From Drosophila miranda (taxonomy: Eukaryota; Arthropoda; Insecta; Diptera; Drosophilidae): 64,000 nucleotides of DNA. This document shows, piece by piece, positions 13,143 through 25,600 of the stretch. Location: contig NC_046675.1 of the NCBI RefSeq assembly GCF_003369915.1, positions 28,768,001 to 28,832,000 on the forward strand. The letters are read 5' to 3'. Within the stretch, counting starts at the first letter, position 1, and every line of letters begins with the position of its first letter. The translations under genes and the position numbers were made by a program. Under the pieces are notes generated by a model that was not told where the DNA came from, did no database searches, and was given only the letters and a program-made list of their open reading frames with translations.

Positions 13143-13190
13143 ATATTTACGGTATATTTTGAAAATGATAAGGTATATTTCGGTATTTTT
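13143..13190 (+). promoter_or_regulatory. motif 6 cluster of the lap promoter
   Basis: GGTATATTT-type cores occur four times, at about 13139, 13151, 13172 and 13182. The last, TTCGGTATTTTT at 13179-13190, matches the motif 6 consensus fully. They lie 40-100 nt upstream of a perfect motif 1. Confidence 0.65.
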
Positions 13191-13211
13191 TTAATGGTAG
13201 ACCGTATATTG

Positions 13212-13219
13212 CATCGATA
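13212..13219 (+). promoter_or_regulatory. DRE-like site
   Basis: CATCGATA differs by one base from the DNA-replication-related element TATCGATA bound by DREF. It lies between the motif 6 cluster and motif 1 of the lap promoter. Confidence 0.5.
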
Positions 13220-13229
13220 GGTCCGCGCG

Positions 13230-13240
13230 TGGTCACACTG
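13230..13240 (+). promoter_or_regulatory. Ohler motif 1, probable lap start site
   Basis: TGGTCACACTG matches YGGTCACACTR exactly on the lap strand. Motif 1 usually overlaps the transcription start, so the lap mRNA probably begins near 13235. That leaves a 5' untranslated region of about 430 nt before the ATG at 13673. Confidence 0.7.
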
Positions 13241-13672
13241 TTTGTGGCACAAGAAAAATACAGAATTATTAAAATTAAAAAAAGCCTCCCGTTGCAGCGT
13301 AAGGGCACCGGTTAGAGAGTGCAATCAAGAACGCGGCGTTAAATTGTGCTCAGCAGCTGCTGATCGAATCAGATTCCTGTGCTGTTGTCCTCCTCCTCAA
13401 TTGTGTCGGTCGTGGCGTTCGCGTAGCAAAAATTTCTATAACAGTTCTCAATCAATCAATACCTCTCTCTCGCTCGTTCGCTCTCTCTGTCTCTCTGCCC
13501 TGTCTTTCGCTGTACGTGCGTGCTTGTGTGTGTGTGTGTGTCAGTGTTTTTCTGTTTGTGCGTGTGAGCTGTGTCGTCCACTCCTTGGGTGCATAATTAA
13601 ATTAATCAAATAAATCAAAAATCAACGTGTTGAAACCGAGAAGAGCAGCCACAGTGCAAGAACAGCTTCATC
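13241..13672 (+). other. lap 5' untranslated region
   Basis: This lies between the motif 1 site and the lap start codon. It contains CT-rich and GT-rich runs (about 13465-13500 and 13527-13541). No intron was recognised. Confidence 0.5.
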
Positions 13673-16600
13673 ATGACCATGGCAGGGCAAACAATCAACG
13701 ACAGGCTGCTAGCAGCCCGTCACAGCCTTGCGGGCCAAGGACTGGCCAAGTCCGTATGCAAGGCCACCACTGAGGAATGCATTGGGCCGAAGAAGAAGCA
13801 TTTGGATTGTAAGTGCATACAAACGATATAATGGGAAAGGGGAAGGTGGTGTACGAGGGGAGAAGAGGCTGACGGCAGATAAGCAAGCACCGTTACATTT
13901 CCTAGTTACAGCAGTTACAGACACGCACAGCGTGTGCAGAGGACAGAGTAGAAAAATGTGTCTTTGCCATTCATTCACACACTCACATAATCTCAGTCTC
14001 CCTCTCCCAGCAACTCCTCTCTCCCACAATTTTTTTTGGGGATTTGTGTGGTGTGATAAATTACAGTGAGTGCCAAAAGTTTATGTGACAAGGCGAAAAA
14101 TATATACCCATTCCCCAAGAGCCCTTTTATGCTCGCTCTGGCTGCCTCTACCACCCCTCTGCCAATGCACCTGTATTGCACAGCTGTGTTTGTGGGCTCT
14201 ATTCAGCATTAGCTGCTCCTCTTTCTTCCTCTCCCTTCCACTCACACTTTTTTGGCGCATCTCTTTCTAATGTTACGTTTCCATTCCTCTCCCTCTCTAG
14301 ACTAGGCTCTCTTTCTAGTGTTACGTCACTTTCTCACGGCTGCACGTGTGTGCCTGTGTTTGTGTGTGTGTGTGTGTGTGGAACGCCTACAAAAGCCGCA
14401 ATTGTTAGTGGTTTTGCGGTGTCATTGTCTTGTAAATTTATGCAAAAGTTTTTCCCTCATTTCGTGCACTTTTGTTTGTTGCTAATTTGGCCATAATTCT
14501 GATTACATTTTGTATTATTTGTGATTAAACAATAATGGAAAATTATCTTGCTTTTGATAAGACAGACATCCACAAACATCTAAGATGATATCCACTTTTC
14601 TTCCACAACGGCATCCATCGGCTGACATCCACATACTTCTAATTAGTTCTCCCCTTATGTTTAGCGATCAGCTGTTAATCACTTGATGACATTCTTGTTG
14701 AATTCTGGTTTTCTTAGAACTCATTTTGGGCTCTCTTTCTGGCTCTATGCTCGTCTTGACCTGTTTTCTGGGCACGTTTGCAAAAACTGATGACTCATAA
14801 CGAAAAAGAGGCCAATATCATTATATGCCACATACTCAGCACCACCCGCCGCCACAGACTTCTCTCTTTAGCATTGTCTGATTGGCGAATATGTCAACGA
14901 TAGAAAATAAATGGTTTCCAGTTGTGGTCCACATAAAATCCTCCACACAGTTGGGTCCTCCCTCACTTGGGGACATTTTCATGGGGAAAAGCGATTGAAA
15001 ATTAAAGCTCAAGTTCTTGAAAGCTTAACTTTTGTAATCAATCGTTTTTTTCTCTCAGTTTAAACCTGATTTGTATATGCGATAGTACCGGCTCGTTTGT
15101 AAAGACCTACAACAGGTAGAATTTGAGCTTGAAACTTTATTTGCTTTACCTTTTCTCTCTCTTTCCCTGTCTCTCTTTCTGTCCGTATATTCTTAAGCTT
15201 TATAAATAAAACAAGTTAAGATTTCACAGAACCAGAAGGACGGAAAGAAATGAAGTCGAGACACTACCTTAAAGTAGAAGAAACGCTTAAAGAGCATAAG
15301 AAACGGCTGTTAAGAAAGAGCTCTAAACAAAGGGAAACAACGTGTTAAATTAGCTATCAATGGGGGCCTGTCTCGCATTCTGATCATTTTATAGGGAAAT
15401 GCAGCTGTGACCTATTTAAAGTGTACTTTTATTAAATTGTCTACAAAGGAAGGTTAATCGATTGTGTATAGTTTTATGGAAACTTAAGATCTTTAGGTAT
15501 GTCATATATTGGATTCCATTACATGTTGACTTTTATTCTCCACTTAATTCTCAATAAAATGAATCAATAGGAATAACCATTCCCCTTAAAAATCAAACAT
15601 TTCTCATGCATAAAATTCACCAGTAAATTCAAAGTAAATTGATAAATTTTCCATTGCATTTTAATTTGTTATACATTTTCCCTCTCTCTCTCTCTCTCGC
15701 TCTCTCTATCACTTTCTATGAATCATATTTGTCGTCTGTTCGGTTGATTTTCCAAAGCAAAAGCCAAGCAAACATCTGGATGTAAACGCCCCTTCCAATT
15801 GCATTTGTTTATTGTTTCTTTCAGAGTTTTTGCTAAATGAAATGGGAAACCAACAGAGAAAGAGAAATTATGGCATTTCTTATCAAAGCTTTTCCGTTTC
15901 GTTTCGTCTTGTCTTTGTGGCTGTGTGTGTGTGTGTGTGTGTGTGTGGGGGGGGGGGGGGTGTGGGGGGGGGGGGGGTTGTGTGTGTGTGTGTTTGATTC
16001 TGTGTTTCAGTGTAAAAGCGAAAGATAAGCGCCACAATATACGAAATACGAGACGCGACCGATAAGAGAGCCTTGATTGTTTATATGACAATTTTTAATT
16101 GGATTTTGTATATTTTTTAAACGATTTCTTCAAACGTTTCTAACATTTGTTCCGTTTTTTCTATTTCTTTGCAGATTTGGTGCACTGCACAAATGAGCCG
16201 AATGTATCGATACCTCATTTGGCCAATTTACTTATCGAGCGTTCACAGAACGCCAACTGGGTGGTGGTCTACAAGTCGCTGATAACCACACATCATCTGA
16301 TGGCATATGGCAATGAGGTTTGTATCTCGTCTTATCAGTCGTCAAAGAGGGGGCGTTTTATACAGATAGAACACTCAATTGGCGGGAGATTTACATCCGA
16401 CTGGGAAGCGTGAATGGCATCTGTTTGTTTCGCTTGTGGCCACATTTGTGCAGCGTTGAAAGTCCCCTAATGGATCAGGGGTACTATTTATATAGTTATT
16501 TTCACTTTCATTTCACTTATTGTCTTGAACTCTAAGTATTCCGCTGTGATATCATTGCGGGCCATATTCTTTCCATTTCAAAAGGTCACGTCTTTACTTT

Positions 16601-19600
16601 TGTCTTTGCCTTTTGTTGACTCTCTTTTTTTTATGTTTCAGCGATTGCTTCGAGCTTCACGCTTGCTGTTATTGCTTGCTCTCTTTTTTTCTCGGAGCTT
16701 ATCTTTAATTGTTTTTCCTCTCTCTGTGGTTGTATTTGTTCAGTCTTTTCGCTTGTGGTGTTTATTTGGCGACATAATTGCAAGCTTCCTTCCATTCAGA
16801 GGGGCAGCCATATGGAAGAGGAGTGCTCGGGAAGGGGGGAGGGTCAAGCTCAAGTGAGAGATTGTGCCACAAATGAAATTTGATTGCCGGAGGGCTTGCA
16901 CCCAAAAGTTGAAGATGCCCGATGGGATGTATGTATGTAAATATGTGCTTAAGAATGGAAGTACAATATTTACATGACCAGAGGGCATACCTTATGCCCA
17001 AAAACGGAGAGAATTTCGCACTAAAAGAGAGTTCTTTGTGTGCTTGGAGGATTCATTTTATAAAATTTAGCTTCCCCTATAATTTCGATTTTAAAGCGGA
17101 TTTTGTAAGATTTTTCTTTGGTTCATATTTTGGAAGAACTATGAGGAGAATCGATTCTAGAAATAACGAGGGGGAACGTTGTGAGTTGCTGCGTACACCG
17201 CAACTCTACAGTTATACCCGATACTAAGTCAGTATGGCTCTCCTGCGGCAGACGCCGCTAATATTGAACCACACGACAAAGAGTGCGTGCGAGAGAGACA
17301 GAAAATCAGTCTGAGCGTGACGTCGGGCGCTGCGTGGCCACTGCAAATTGATTTCTTGCTTTTGGCTACAAAAATGATCCGATCTGATCCAGATTCAGCA
17401 ATCTGATAGATATAGTCATTATCTATGATTCTGCGTTTTTAGTTTTCTCGAATGTGCAATATTGTGGATGCAACAGATTTTCGTTCTTTGTGGGGGCGGA
17501 AGGGGGTGGCGCGAAATTCTGAGATATACGTTTTATAGTGAGATCTAACAGAAGTGCGGATACCAAATTTGGTTACTCTAGCCTTAATAGTCTCTGAGAT
17601 TTGTGGATACCCCAGATTTTCGTCCTTTGCGGGGGCGGAAGGGGGTGTGGCGAAATTTGGACACGAAACGGTCAAGGTCCGATATCACAGGAGTGTGGAT
17701 ACCAAATTTGGTTGCTCTGGCTCTTATAGGTTCTGAGATCCTTGAACTCTTCTTGATTCTGGCTATAATAATTATACGATCTGGTTGAGATTTCACACTC
17801 TAAAACATATAGTCATCCTCTACGATTCTGCGTTTTTGGTTTTATCGTATCTTTAAAAATGTGGATGCCACAGATTTTCGTCCTTTGTGGGGGCGGAAGT
17901 GGGCGGGGCAAAGTTTTGAAATATTTTTGTAGCAGTGACATATCACAGATGTCTGGATCCAAAACATCGTTGCTCTAGCTCTTATAGTCTTTGAGCACTA
18001 GGCGCTGAAGGGGACGGACGGACGGACGGACGGACGGACGGACGGACGGACGGACGGACGGACGGACGGACGGACAGACGGACAGACAGACAGGGCTCAA
18101 TCGACTCGGCTATTGATGCTGATCAGAATATATATACTTTATGGGGTCGGAAACGATTCCTTCTGGACGTTACACACATCCACTTTTACCACAAATCTAA
18201 TATACCCCAATACTCATTTTGAGTATCGGGTATAAAAAGGGAAACCTTTCTCCTGCCATCCACTCGATTATGTCTTTAGTTGATTAGGAAAGGAGGAGGA
18301 GCAAATACATTATTTTCTATTTACATTAAATTTCCTTTTTCAACCAAAAATGGGACGTAACCATTGTATAGTTGATTTAAACAAGGGAGAATTTTTGCTA
18401 TGGAGATAACATAAGAAACAAAATATTCCTCCAGCTTTCAAATCAAGTAAATTCATAGTCGACAATTTTACATGGTTTTTAACCGAGATAAGCCGTATTC
18501 TTATCTTGTATAGTATTTCTAGTATATAGTTTCTATAGTATCTCTCTGATGATGTTTCCTAATCATCATTCTGTATCCCTAATCATCATTCTCTCTCCAT
18601 TTTTGTATCTTTGCAGCGCTTCATGCAATATTTAGCATCAAGCAATTCTACATTCAATCTCAGCTCCTTTCTGGACAAAGGAACTGTGCAAGGTATAAAG
18701 ATATTGCCCTTAACTAATACTCAAGAAATCCCACTAACCATTTCCATATCCATTTCCATTATTTGAACCAAAACAAAATGCATATAAATTTATAAAATAA
18801 AGCTTACATTCTGTATTCCTCTCTCTCTTTCCTTCTCTCATGCTGCGCAAACGTTTGGCTTTTACTCATTTGTCATTTTTCTTTTTTTTTACATACTTTT
18901 AACGAAATTAATTAAAAATTCTTAACAAAAATACCAAAATGCGTCGCTTACTCACAAAAACAATACATGCAACATACAACAACATTTGCTGGCTAACAAC
19001 TCGAATCGAAATACTACAAAAATATCAAAACTAAATATTCCAAAAGCAGATGGTGGCATGGGCGTACCAGGTGGCAGAATGGGTGAGTATATTGCAACAA
19101 GCTCTGCTATGTGGGAAAATTGGCTTTCAAATACTCTACTTATTTTTTTGCGGGGCTCTCGTACTCCCTTGTTTCCCGGTTGTGTGACTAATTTTCGTTT
19201 TTTTAGCTAAAAAAACCAAAATTTACTAAACAAAAAATTAATTATTGTTTTGACCTTGTTTAATACACTCTTATTTGTGTTTTCCCTCTCTTTATGTTCT
19301 ATAACAAATGTATTAAATGTCTATCCATATTCAACAGGTTACGATATGTCCCCATTCATACGACGCTATGCCAAGTATTTGAATGAAAAGTCGCTCTCCT
19401 ATCGAGCCATGGCCTTTGACTTTTGTAAAGTCAAACGAGGGTAACTACAACTATAACATATATTATATGTATTCATATTGCATACATATACTTCATGGCC
19501 AATTGATTTTTGTTTATAGCAAAGAGGAGGGCTCATTGCGGAGCATGAATGCGGACAAACTCTTAAAGACTTTGCCAGTTTTGCAGGCACAATTGGATGG

Positions 19601-22600
19601 ACTTTTAGAGTTTGATTGCCAGTCCAATGACTTGTCCAATGGTGAGGGATTACCCATCTATATATATGGATTATTTAAATGATATATTTCTTGTGTGTGT
19701 GTTTTTAGGCGTCATTAATATGAGTTTCATGCTCTTATTTCGCGATCTCATCCGTCTGTTTGCTTGCTATAACGATGGCATCATCAATTTACTGGAGAAA
19801 TACTTTGATATGAATAAAAAGCTAGCACGCGATGCATTGGATCTCTATAAGAAGTTTTTGGTTCGCATGGATCGTGTGGGGGAATTTTTAAAGGTGGCAG
19901 AGGTATGTATCCGTCTTCCTTAATGGTAAACCCCTTATTTAATGTTTGTCTTACTTGCTTTGTAGAATGTGGGCATTGATAAGGGTGATATACCTGATTT
20001 GACCAAGGCCCCAAGCTCTCTTTTGGATGCCTTGGAGCAGCACTTGGCCACGCTGGAAGGTCGTAAAGTATCTGCCGCCAATACGCCCACACAGTCTTCG
20101 AGGTGTGTTCGACATCTAGATCTTATGATTATTTTGTATTGGAATTGTTGAACTCTTATTTTATTTTATGTTTAAAATTGACAATTTTTTAATATTTTGT
20201 TATTTTCTTTGATTTCTTTTCCTTTGGTTTCATGTTTTGGTTTCGATTTCGATGATCAGTAGCCATCAACGCAATGTAAAATCCGCTGTATCTGCACTTT
20301 CTTCTACCAGCTCTGCTTTCGGCACTGCGGCCGCTTCCAGTAAATTCGATGCCACCAATGGGATTGATGAGCAGCTTAAGGCACAGGTTCTGGCCGAAGA
20401 GGAGGCCGCCATGAATCAGTACAAAGTAAGTTCTATGAAATTATCCGAATATATGAACAAAGATTAATATATTTCCCCGTTTGTTTCTCTATTAAGTCCA
20501 AGGTATCGTCGCCCACTAGTAGCGGTGCTGCTGGCTCAAGCGCTGCACTAACAAATCCATTCCTATCGTCACCGCCAGCCTCATCGGCTGGCCAGCCGAT
20601 AGTTGATCTGTTTGGTGCCGCGTCGGCACAGCCCGCTGCTGCTGGAGCAGCGTCCCACCACCACCAGGCGCCACAGGCCACCACCAAGGCCTCTGACGAT
20701 TTGTTGCAGTTGGGCAATCCCTTTGCCGATATGTTTGAAGCCAGTGCCAGTGCTGGCGGCAGCGGCTCTAACGCTGCAGGAGGTGCCACAGGTGCTACAC
20801 TTAATGCCAATAATTTGTGGATGCATAATAACGGTAGCATGTTATAATTTTCTCTTATTATTTCCTAAGTTTTTACTAGAGTTTACCTTTTATTTATAAT
20901 GCTGTATATACATATACGAATCAGTGTGTAAGTGTAGTATGTACTTCTGTTGTATCCGTATCCGTATCCGTATCCTCCGTAAATGGTTCAGAGCTATGAG
21001 GAGAGCGCACACTTTTCCTAGTGGCGCGTCCTAGACGCCCGCCGCCCCCCATTTCTGTATATTGCACCAAAGACTTTCATGCACCATTTACTCTCTCTCT
21101 CTCTCATATATTTAGTAATCATTTTCCGTATTTCCGTATTGAGTCGTATAAGTTTTCTTGATATCGATCATTTTTGCTTACATTTTTGATTTCTTATGAA
21201 TTTCTGTCTAATGTATTGTTACTTCTTCATTTTTTCCATCACTATTTCTTTTCCAAAAAACAAACCCGAATACAAACAACGACAACGATTACCGATTACC
21301 GATAATGAATACAACCTTTCGATAAAAATCGATAACAAACCAAAACAAAATATATCAAAATATCGCAATGTACACGCCGCCACAAAAAAAAAAAACACCT
21401 ACAAAAACCAATACAAAAAATATGAAAAAAATAGGTTTCAATGGCGCTTCAGTCTCCTCCGCTGCTGCAACAAATGCATTCGTTTCCGATAGTAATTTCT
21501 CATCCGTTTTTGGTAACACGGAACCAACAGGTAAGTCCTTCAATGGCCATCCAATAATCATTCATTCCATTACTAAAACTGCAACCACCGCTCTTCTATG
21601 CTATATTTTATACAAATTTAAGCGTATAAGTTGACTAATTTTCGAGTGGTTTACGTCTAAAAAGATACTAAACCGAAATGCGACTATAATTATGCTAAAA
21701 ATTAACAAATTTTTGGTTATTATTGGTGTATGTTTTAAAGTGAAATTAACTAAATGTTAGCATGATGGTTAAAAAAGCAATTTCCACACAAAAAGCTAGG
21801 TTTAATTTCTGTTAAGCTATTTTGGATATTTTCTGTTACATTTGGAACCCTAAATGTTGGTTTATACTTGAGATTTGCTTATATTTTTTGTATATATATT
21901 ATTTCTGTATATTAATTTAAAATCGTTATCCTGTAAAATGTCTGTGTGTTGGACTTTATTCAGCATTGATGCCGTTGCCCCCCAATCCATTTTTCGATGA
22001 CGCAGTCGCTGTTGTACCTGTTGCTGCAACACCCTTTGGCGGCAATAACATTTTCATGGATCAGCAGCAACAGCATCAGCAGCAGCAAGATATCTTCTAC
22101 ATGCAACAGCAACAACAACAACAACAGCAGCAGCAGCAACAGCTGCAACTTCAACAACGACAGCAGCTGCAGCAACAGCAACAGCAAGAATTTCTACCAG
22201 GTGAAACCTTTGTCCTATCGCCACGAAACGAAAGCCAAGCCATCTCTCTTTTCCCACCATTCGCCAGGCTTTGGTTGTCTGTACAAAGCTTTTCCACCTG
22301 CCACTCTTGCTTGTAGTGCTGCCGCCGCCGCACACGCAGAGAGCACTGTCTCAGCCTTCAAGCTCTGTCCTGTACAGTAGACACTCATTGACATCTACAA
22401 AAGAACACGCTTTCCCCTCCACCACTGTTGTTGTCGTGCTCGTCTGATTGCCTCGTGTTTTGTGAGTAGTTTTTTTGATTGTCCTGCCATTGAATTTTGA
22501 AGATCCTCTGTTGCTCTGTCAAATATGGCATCCTCTGTTAGGATCAAAGTCGTATCAAATCTGCGTTGTTGTTCGAGTATATTTTTAGTTTTTTTTCTAT

Positions 22601-25600
22601 AGTTTTATAAATGTCTTCGTGTAATTTGTATTCAATGTTGCTTTTATTTGAAAGAATTTGTTAGTATTTTCATGTATTTAATGAATAATTTTTGTGTATT
22701 TAATGTTTAAATGAAATTAATGTTTTTGTGCGATAATTATATGTTTTGTGTACTGTTAAGGAAACATATTTTTATTTATTTTGTGTAAAAGATATCTCTT
22801 AAGAGATTGGAACCTTCCAAAAACTTGCTATCCATAGCTTTTGTTTAAATCTCTACAAAATCGAATCTCTTCAACGCTTAACAATCCAGCAACATTTCCC
22901 ATTTTGTGTTTCGCCTGCTTTTTGTATATAATCTAAGCCATAAATCATGTAATATAAATATCTGAAGCTATGGTTGTTGGCATAACTAATCCCAAAACGC
23001 AAACCATTATTTAGGAATAACCAACTAACCAAATATTGATATACATATATACTCTATATAAAAATGCAAAAAAGAATTCATGGTATTTATTTTGTAAATG
23101 TTATTTTTTCTCTTTTTCTCTCTTTTTTATGTTTTTATGTACTTAAAAAACCAAAACAAAAACAAAAAAACATACCGCACATTGTCTCATGTTAATGTTG
23201 GTGGCACAAAAATCCATATTCGAACATTTTCTAATCTACATAAATCTATTAAAAAACGCTTAAACATATATCTGTGTGTTTATGCTGGCAAAAAAAAAAA
23301 AAAACGAATCAAAAACTCAAATGAACATATAACGGGAAAACGGAATGCTCCGACGATAACTCGACAAACCATCATCCTCAACAAAAAATACTATGTTACT
23401 CCTGGGCTCCCATCCATCGGCTTCCATTGTCTATATCTGCCTCATATATATATTTATATATATATCTACAAAATGTGTTTGTCTCTGTGTATAAATGTCT
23501 GCTATTTAAAAAACTCGGTGCATTGGCTATCTACAACAACAACAACAACAACATCATCAACAACAAAAAACAAACCATCAACCATCGTGTGAATTGTGTG
23601 TACAAAAATGAAAAGGTTTCGATGCCTTGGGCGATGTACTGAAGCCAGCTTCAGCCAGCAATCAAATGAACGTTGTCGCCACCACAGGTGTCTATCCGAC
23701 CGGCAACAGCGGCGGCAACTCGATCCTTGCACTACAGCAGCAGCAGTACCTCTTGGGGCAGCAGCAGCATCAGCAAGTGCCACTGCAACACCAGCAACTC
23801 CAGCAGCTACAGCAGCAGCAGATGCATATGCAGCCGCAACAGCCACAGCCGGCGGGCACTGGGAAGATAATTACCGGCGATTTGGATAGTTCACTAATGT
23901 CACTAGTTGATAACTTAAATATAAATAAAACGGCAAGTGCAAAGTGAGTAAAACATCGAGTAAAAACAAAAACAGAGACAAAAACAATAACGATCTATGC
24001 TACATACTCGTATTATGTGCGTGTGTTCGAAAGTGAAACCAAAACAGACAGAAAACATAATCTCATTTGTTGTTGCCCGAACCCCACTACCATTTGGAGC
24101 TGTACAAGTGCTCCCTTGATCCAAAGAACCCAACAACCATTGCCCCAGCCAACCAGCCACCCAACCCCCATTCGTTATTCATGTTCCATTATGTGTACAT
24201 AAAGTATCCATCCATATTCCAAAAACAAAAATCTTCCAAATAGTTCGAAATCACGCAGAGAACAAATTTTTTTAGAAGAATGTGTATAGAGAAATACATT
24301 TGAAATGCCGTGTTCATATCCATTACTCTCTTACCCCATTATTCTCATAGACCTGTGCAATGGAATTCACCTAAAAATACAGCGAAACCAGGTGCTAATT
24401 GGACACCACAACCAATGGCGGCTACAACTGGTGCTGGCTATCGTCCAATGGTGAGTTATGCCACTCTAACTCTCTAAAAACTCTACTCTCTACTGTCCGA
24501 ACTCTACTCTAAAAAAAAAAAAAAAAACAAACTACTAAATACTACTCGTACTCGTACTACTACTCAAAAGAAAGAAAGTTGCAAAAACTCCACTTTTGCC
24601 TGGAATCTGAAATCTGAATCGAATTCAATCGAAATCGACTGTAATAATTCGTATACACACTAGAGAATTTGTGCCGAAAATCAAATAAATAATTGAAAAA
24701 CGAATGCCAGAAAAAAATCAACAAACGATACAACAAAACACATGACAATTTTTTAATGTATAGAATCGAAAAACACAAGTATTTTTGTACATTTTTATCG
24801 TCTTTATTTGTGTAATATTTTCGTGTCACCCTCAACACTTTAGGCATTCACCTTCATGTAATACCAATACCAACTTTATTTCTGATTTTCTATGATTTTC
24901 CCTTTTATTTTCTAAAAAAAAAATGCACCATGCAATTTGCGATATTACAGCCTCAGCTACTTGGTTCTCTTTGATTTCCTGTGTATGGTCTTGAAAGTTT
25001 TCTAATAATAATAATACTAATAATAATATTCCTTGGCTTGTTTGCAAAATCCTATTTCCAAATCTGTATGTTGTAATATCCAACAAAAGGACCAAAACCA
25101 AGTTGTTGCGGCAGTTGTAAGTGTTTCTACTTTCTTTTTTGAAATCTTGGCTAAGGTTTTTCCAAGGTTTTTCCCATACTCCCTCCCACCATATACAATA
25201 ATACAGCACCAGAACACCAAGCAAGCACTAGGGCTATCTATAACTTGTAACTTTGTGGCACATCTCCGGGAAAGTGTAGGTCGAAGAGTACCCAAAAAAA
25301 AAAAAAAAAAACAGACACAACATGAAAACAGGCCACAAGAAACCACATACTTTCTGTGTTTTTTATTTCCCTTTATTATTTTACACTTTTTTCTTTTGCA
25401 TTTATATATATATATGTATCCTTAAAATATGAACTATCACTTACTTTCTTTTCTTTATTTTATGTTTGCTTTATATATTCTCAACTATCCCCAACGCATA
25501 CCGCAAAAAACAACTAAAAATCGAATTAAATATATATTGAAACCCAACAAACAACAAATCTCACGCTCCGCCTGTGTGTTTGTGTGTGTGTGTCAATATA

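Larger units (their letters stand above)
16318..18616 (+). other. lap intron 2, carrying a mobile element
   Basis: The 2.3-kb intron between ANTH-domain exons. Its middle is occupied by the mini-me-like element at 17212-18235. The remainder is unremarkable AT-rich DNA. Confidence 0.55.

Noticed and set aside
16203..16212. Perfect TATCGATA (DRE) in lap exon 2
   Set aside because: Lies inside the conserved ANTH coding sequence, 3 kb from the start site; coincidence with codons is the simpler reading.
18013..18080. Regular (GGAC)n array considered as a CRISPR-like or satellite structure
   Set aside because: Four-base unit without spacers, in a eukaryotic mini-me-like element.
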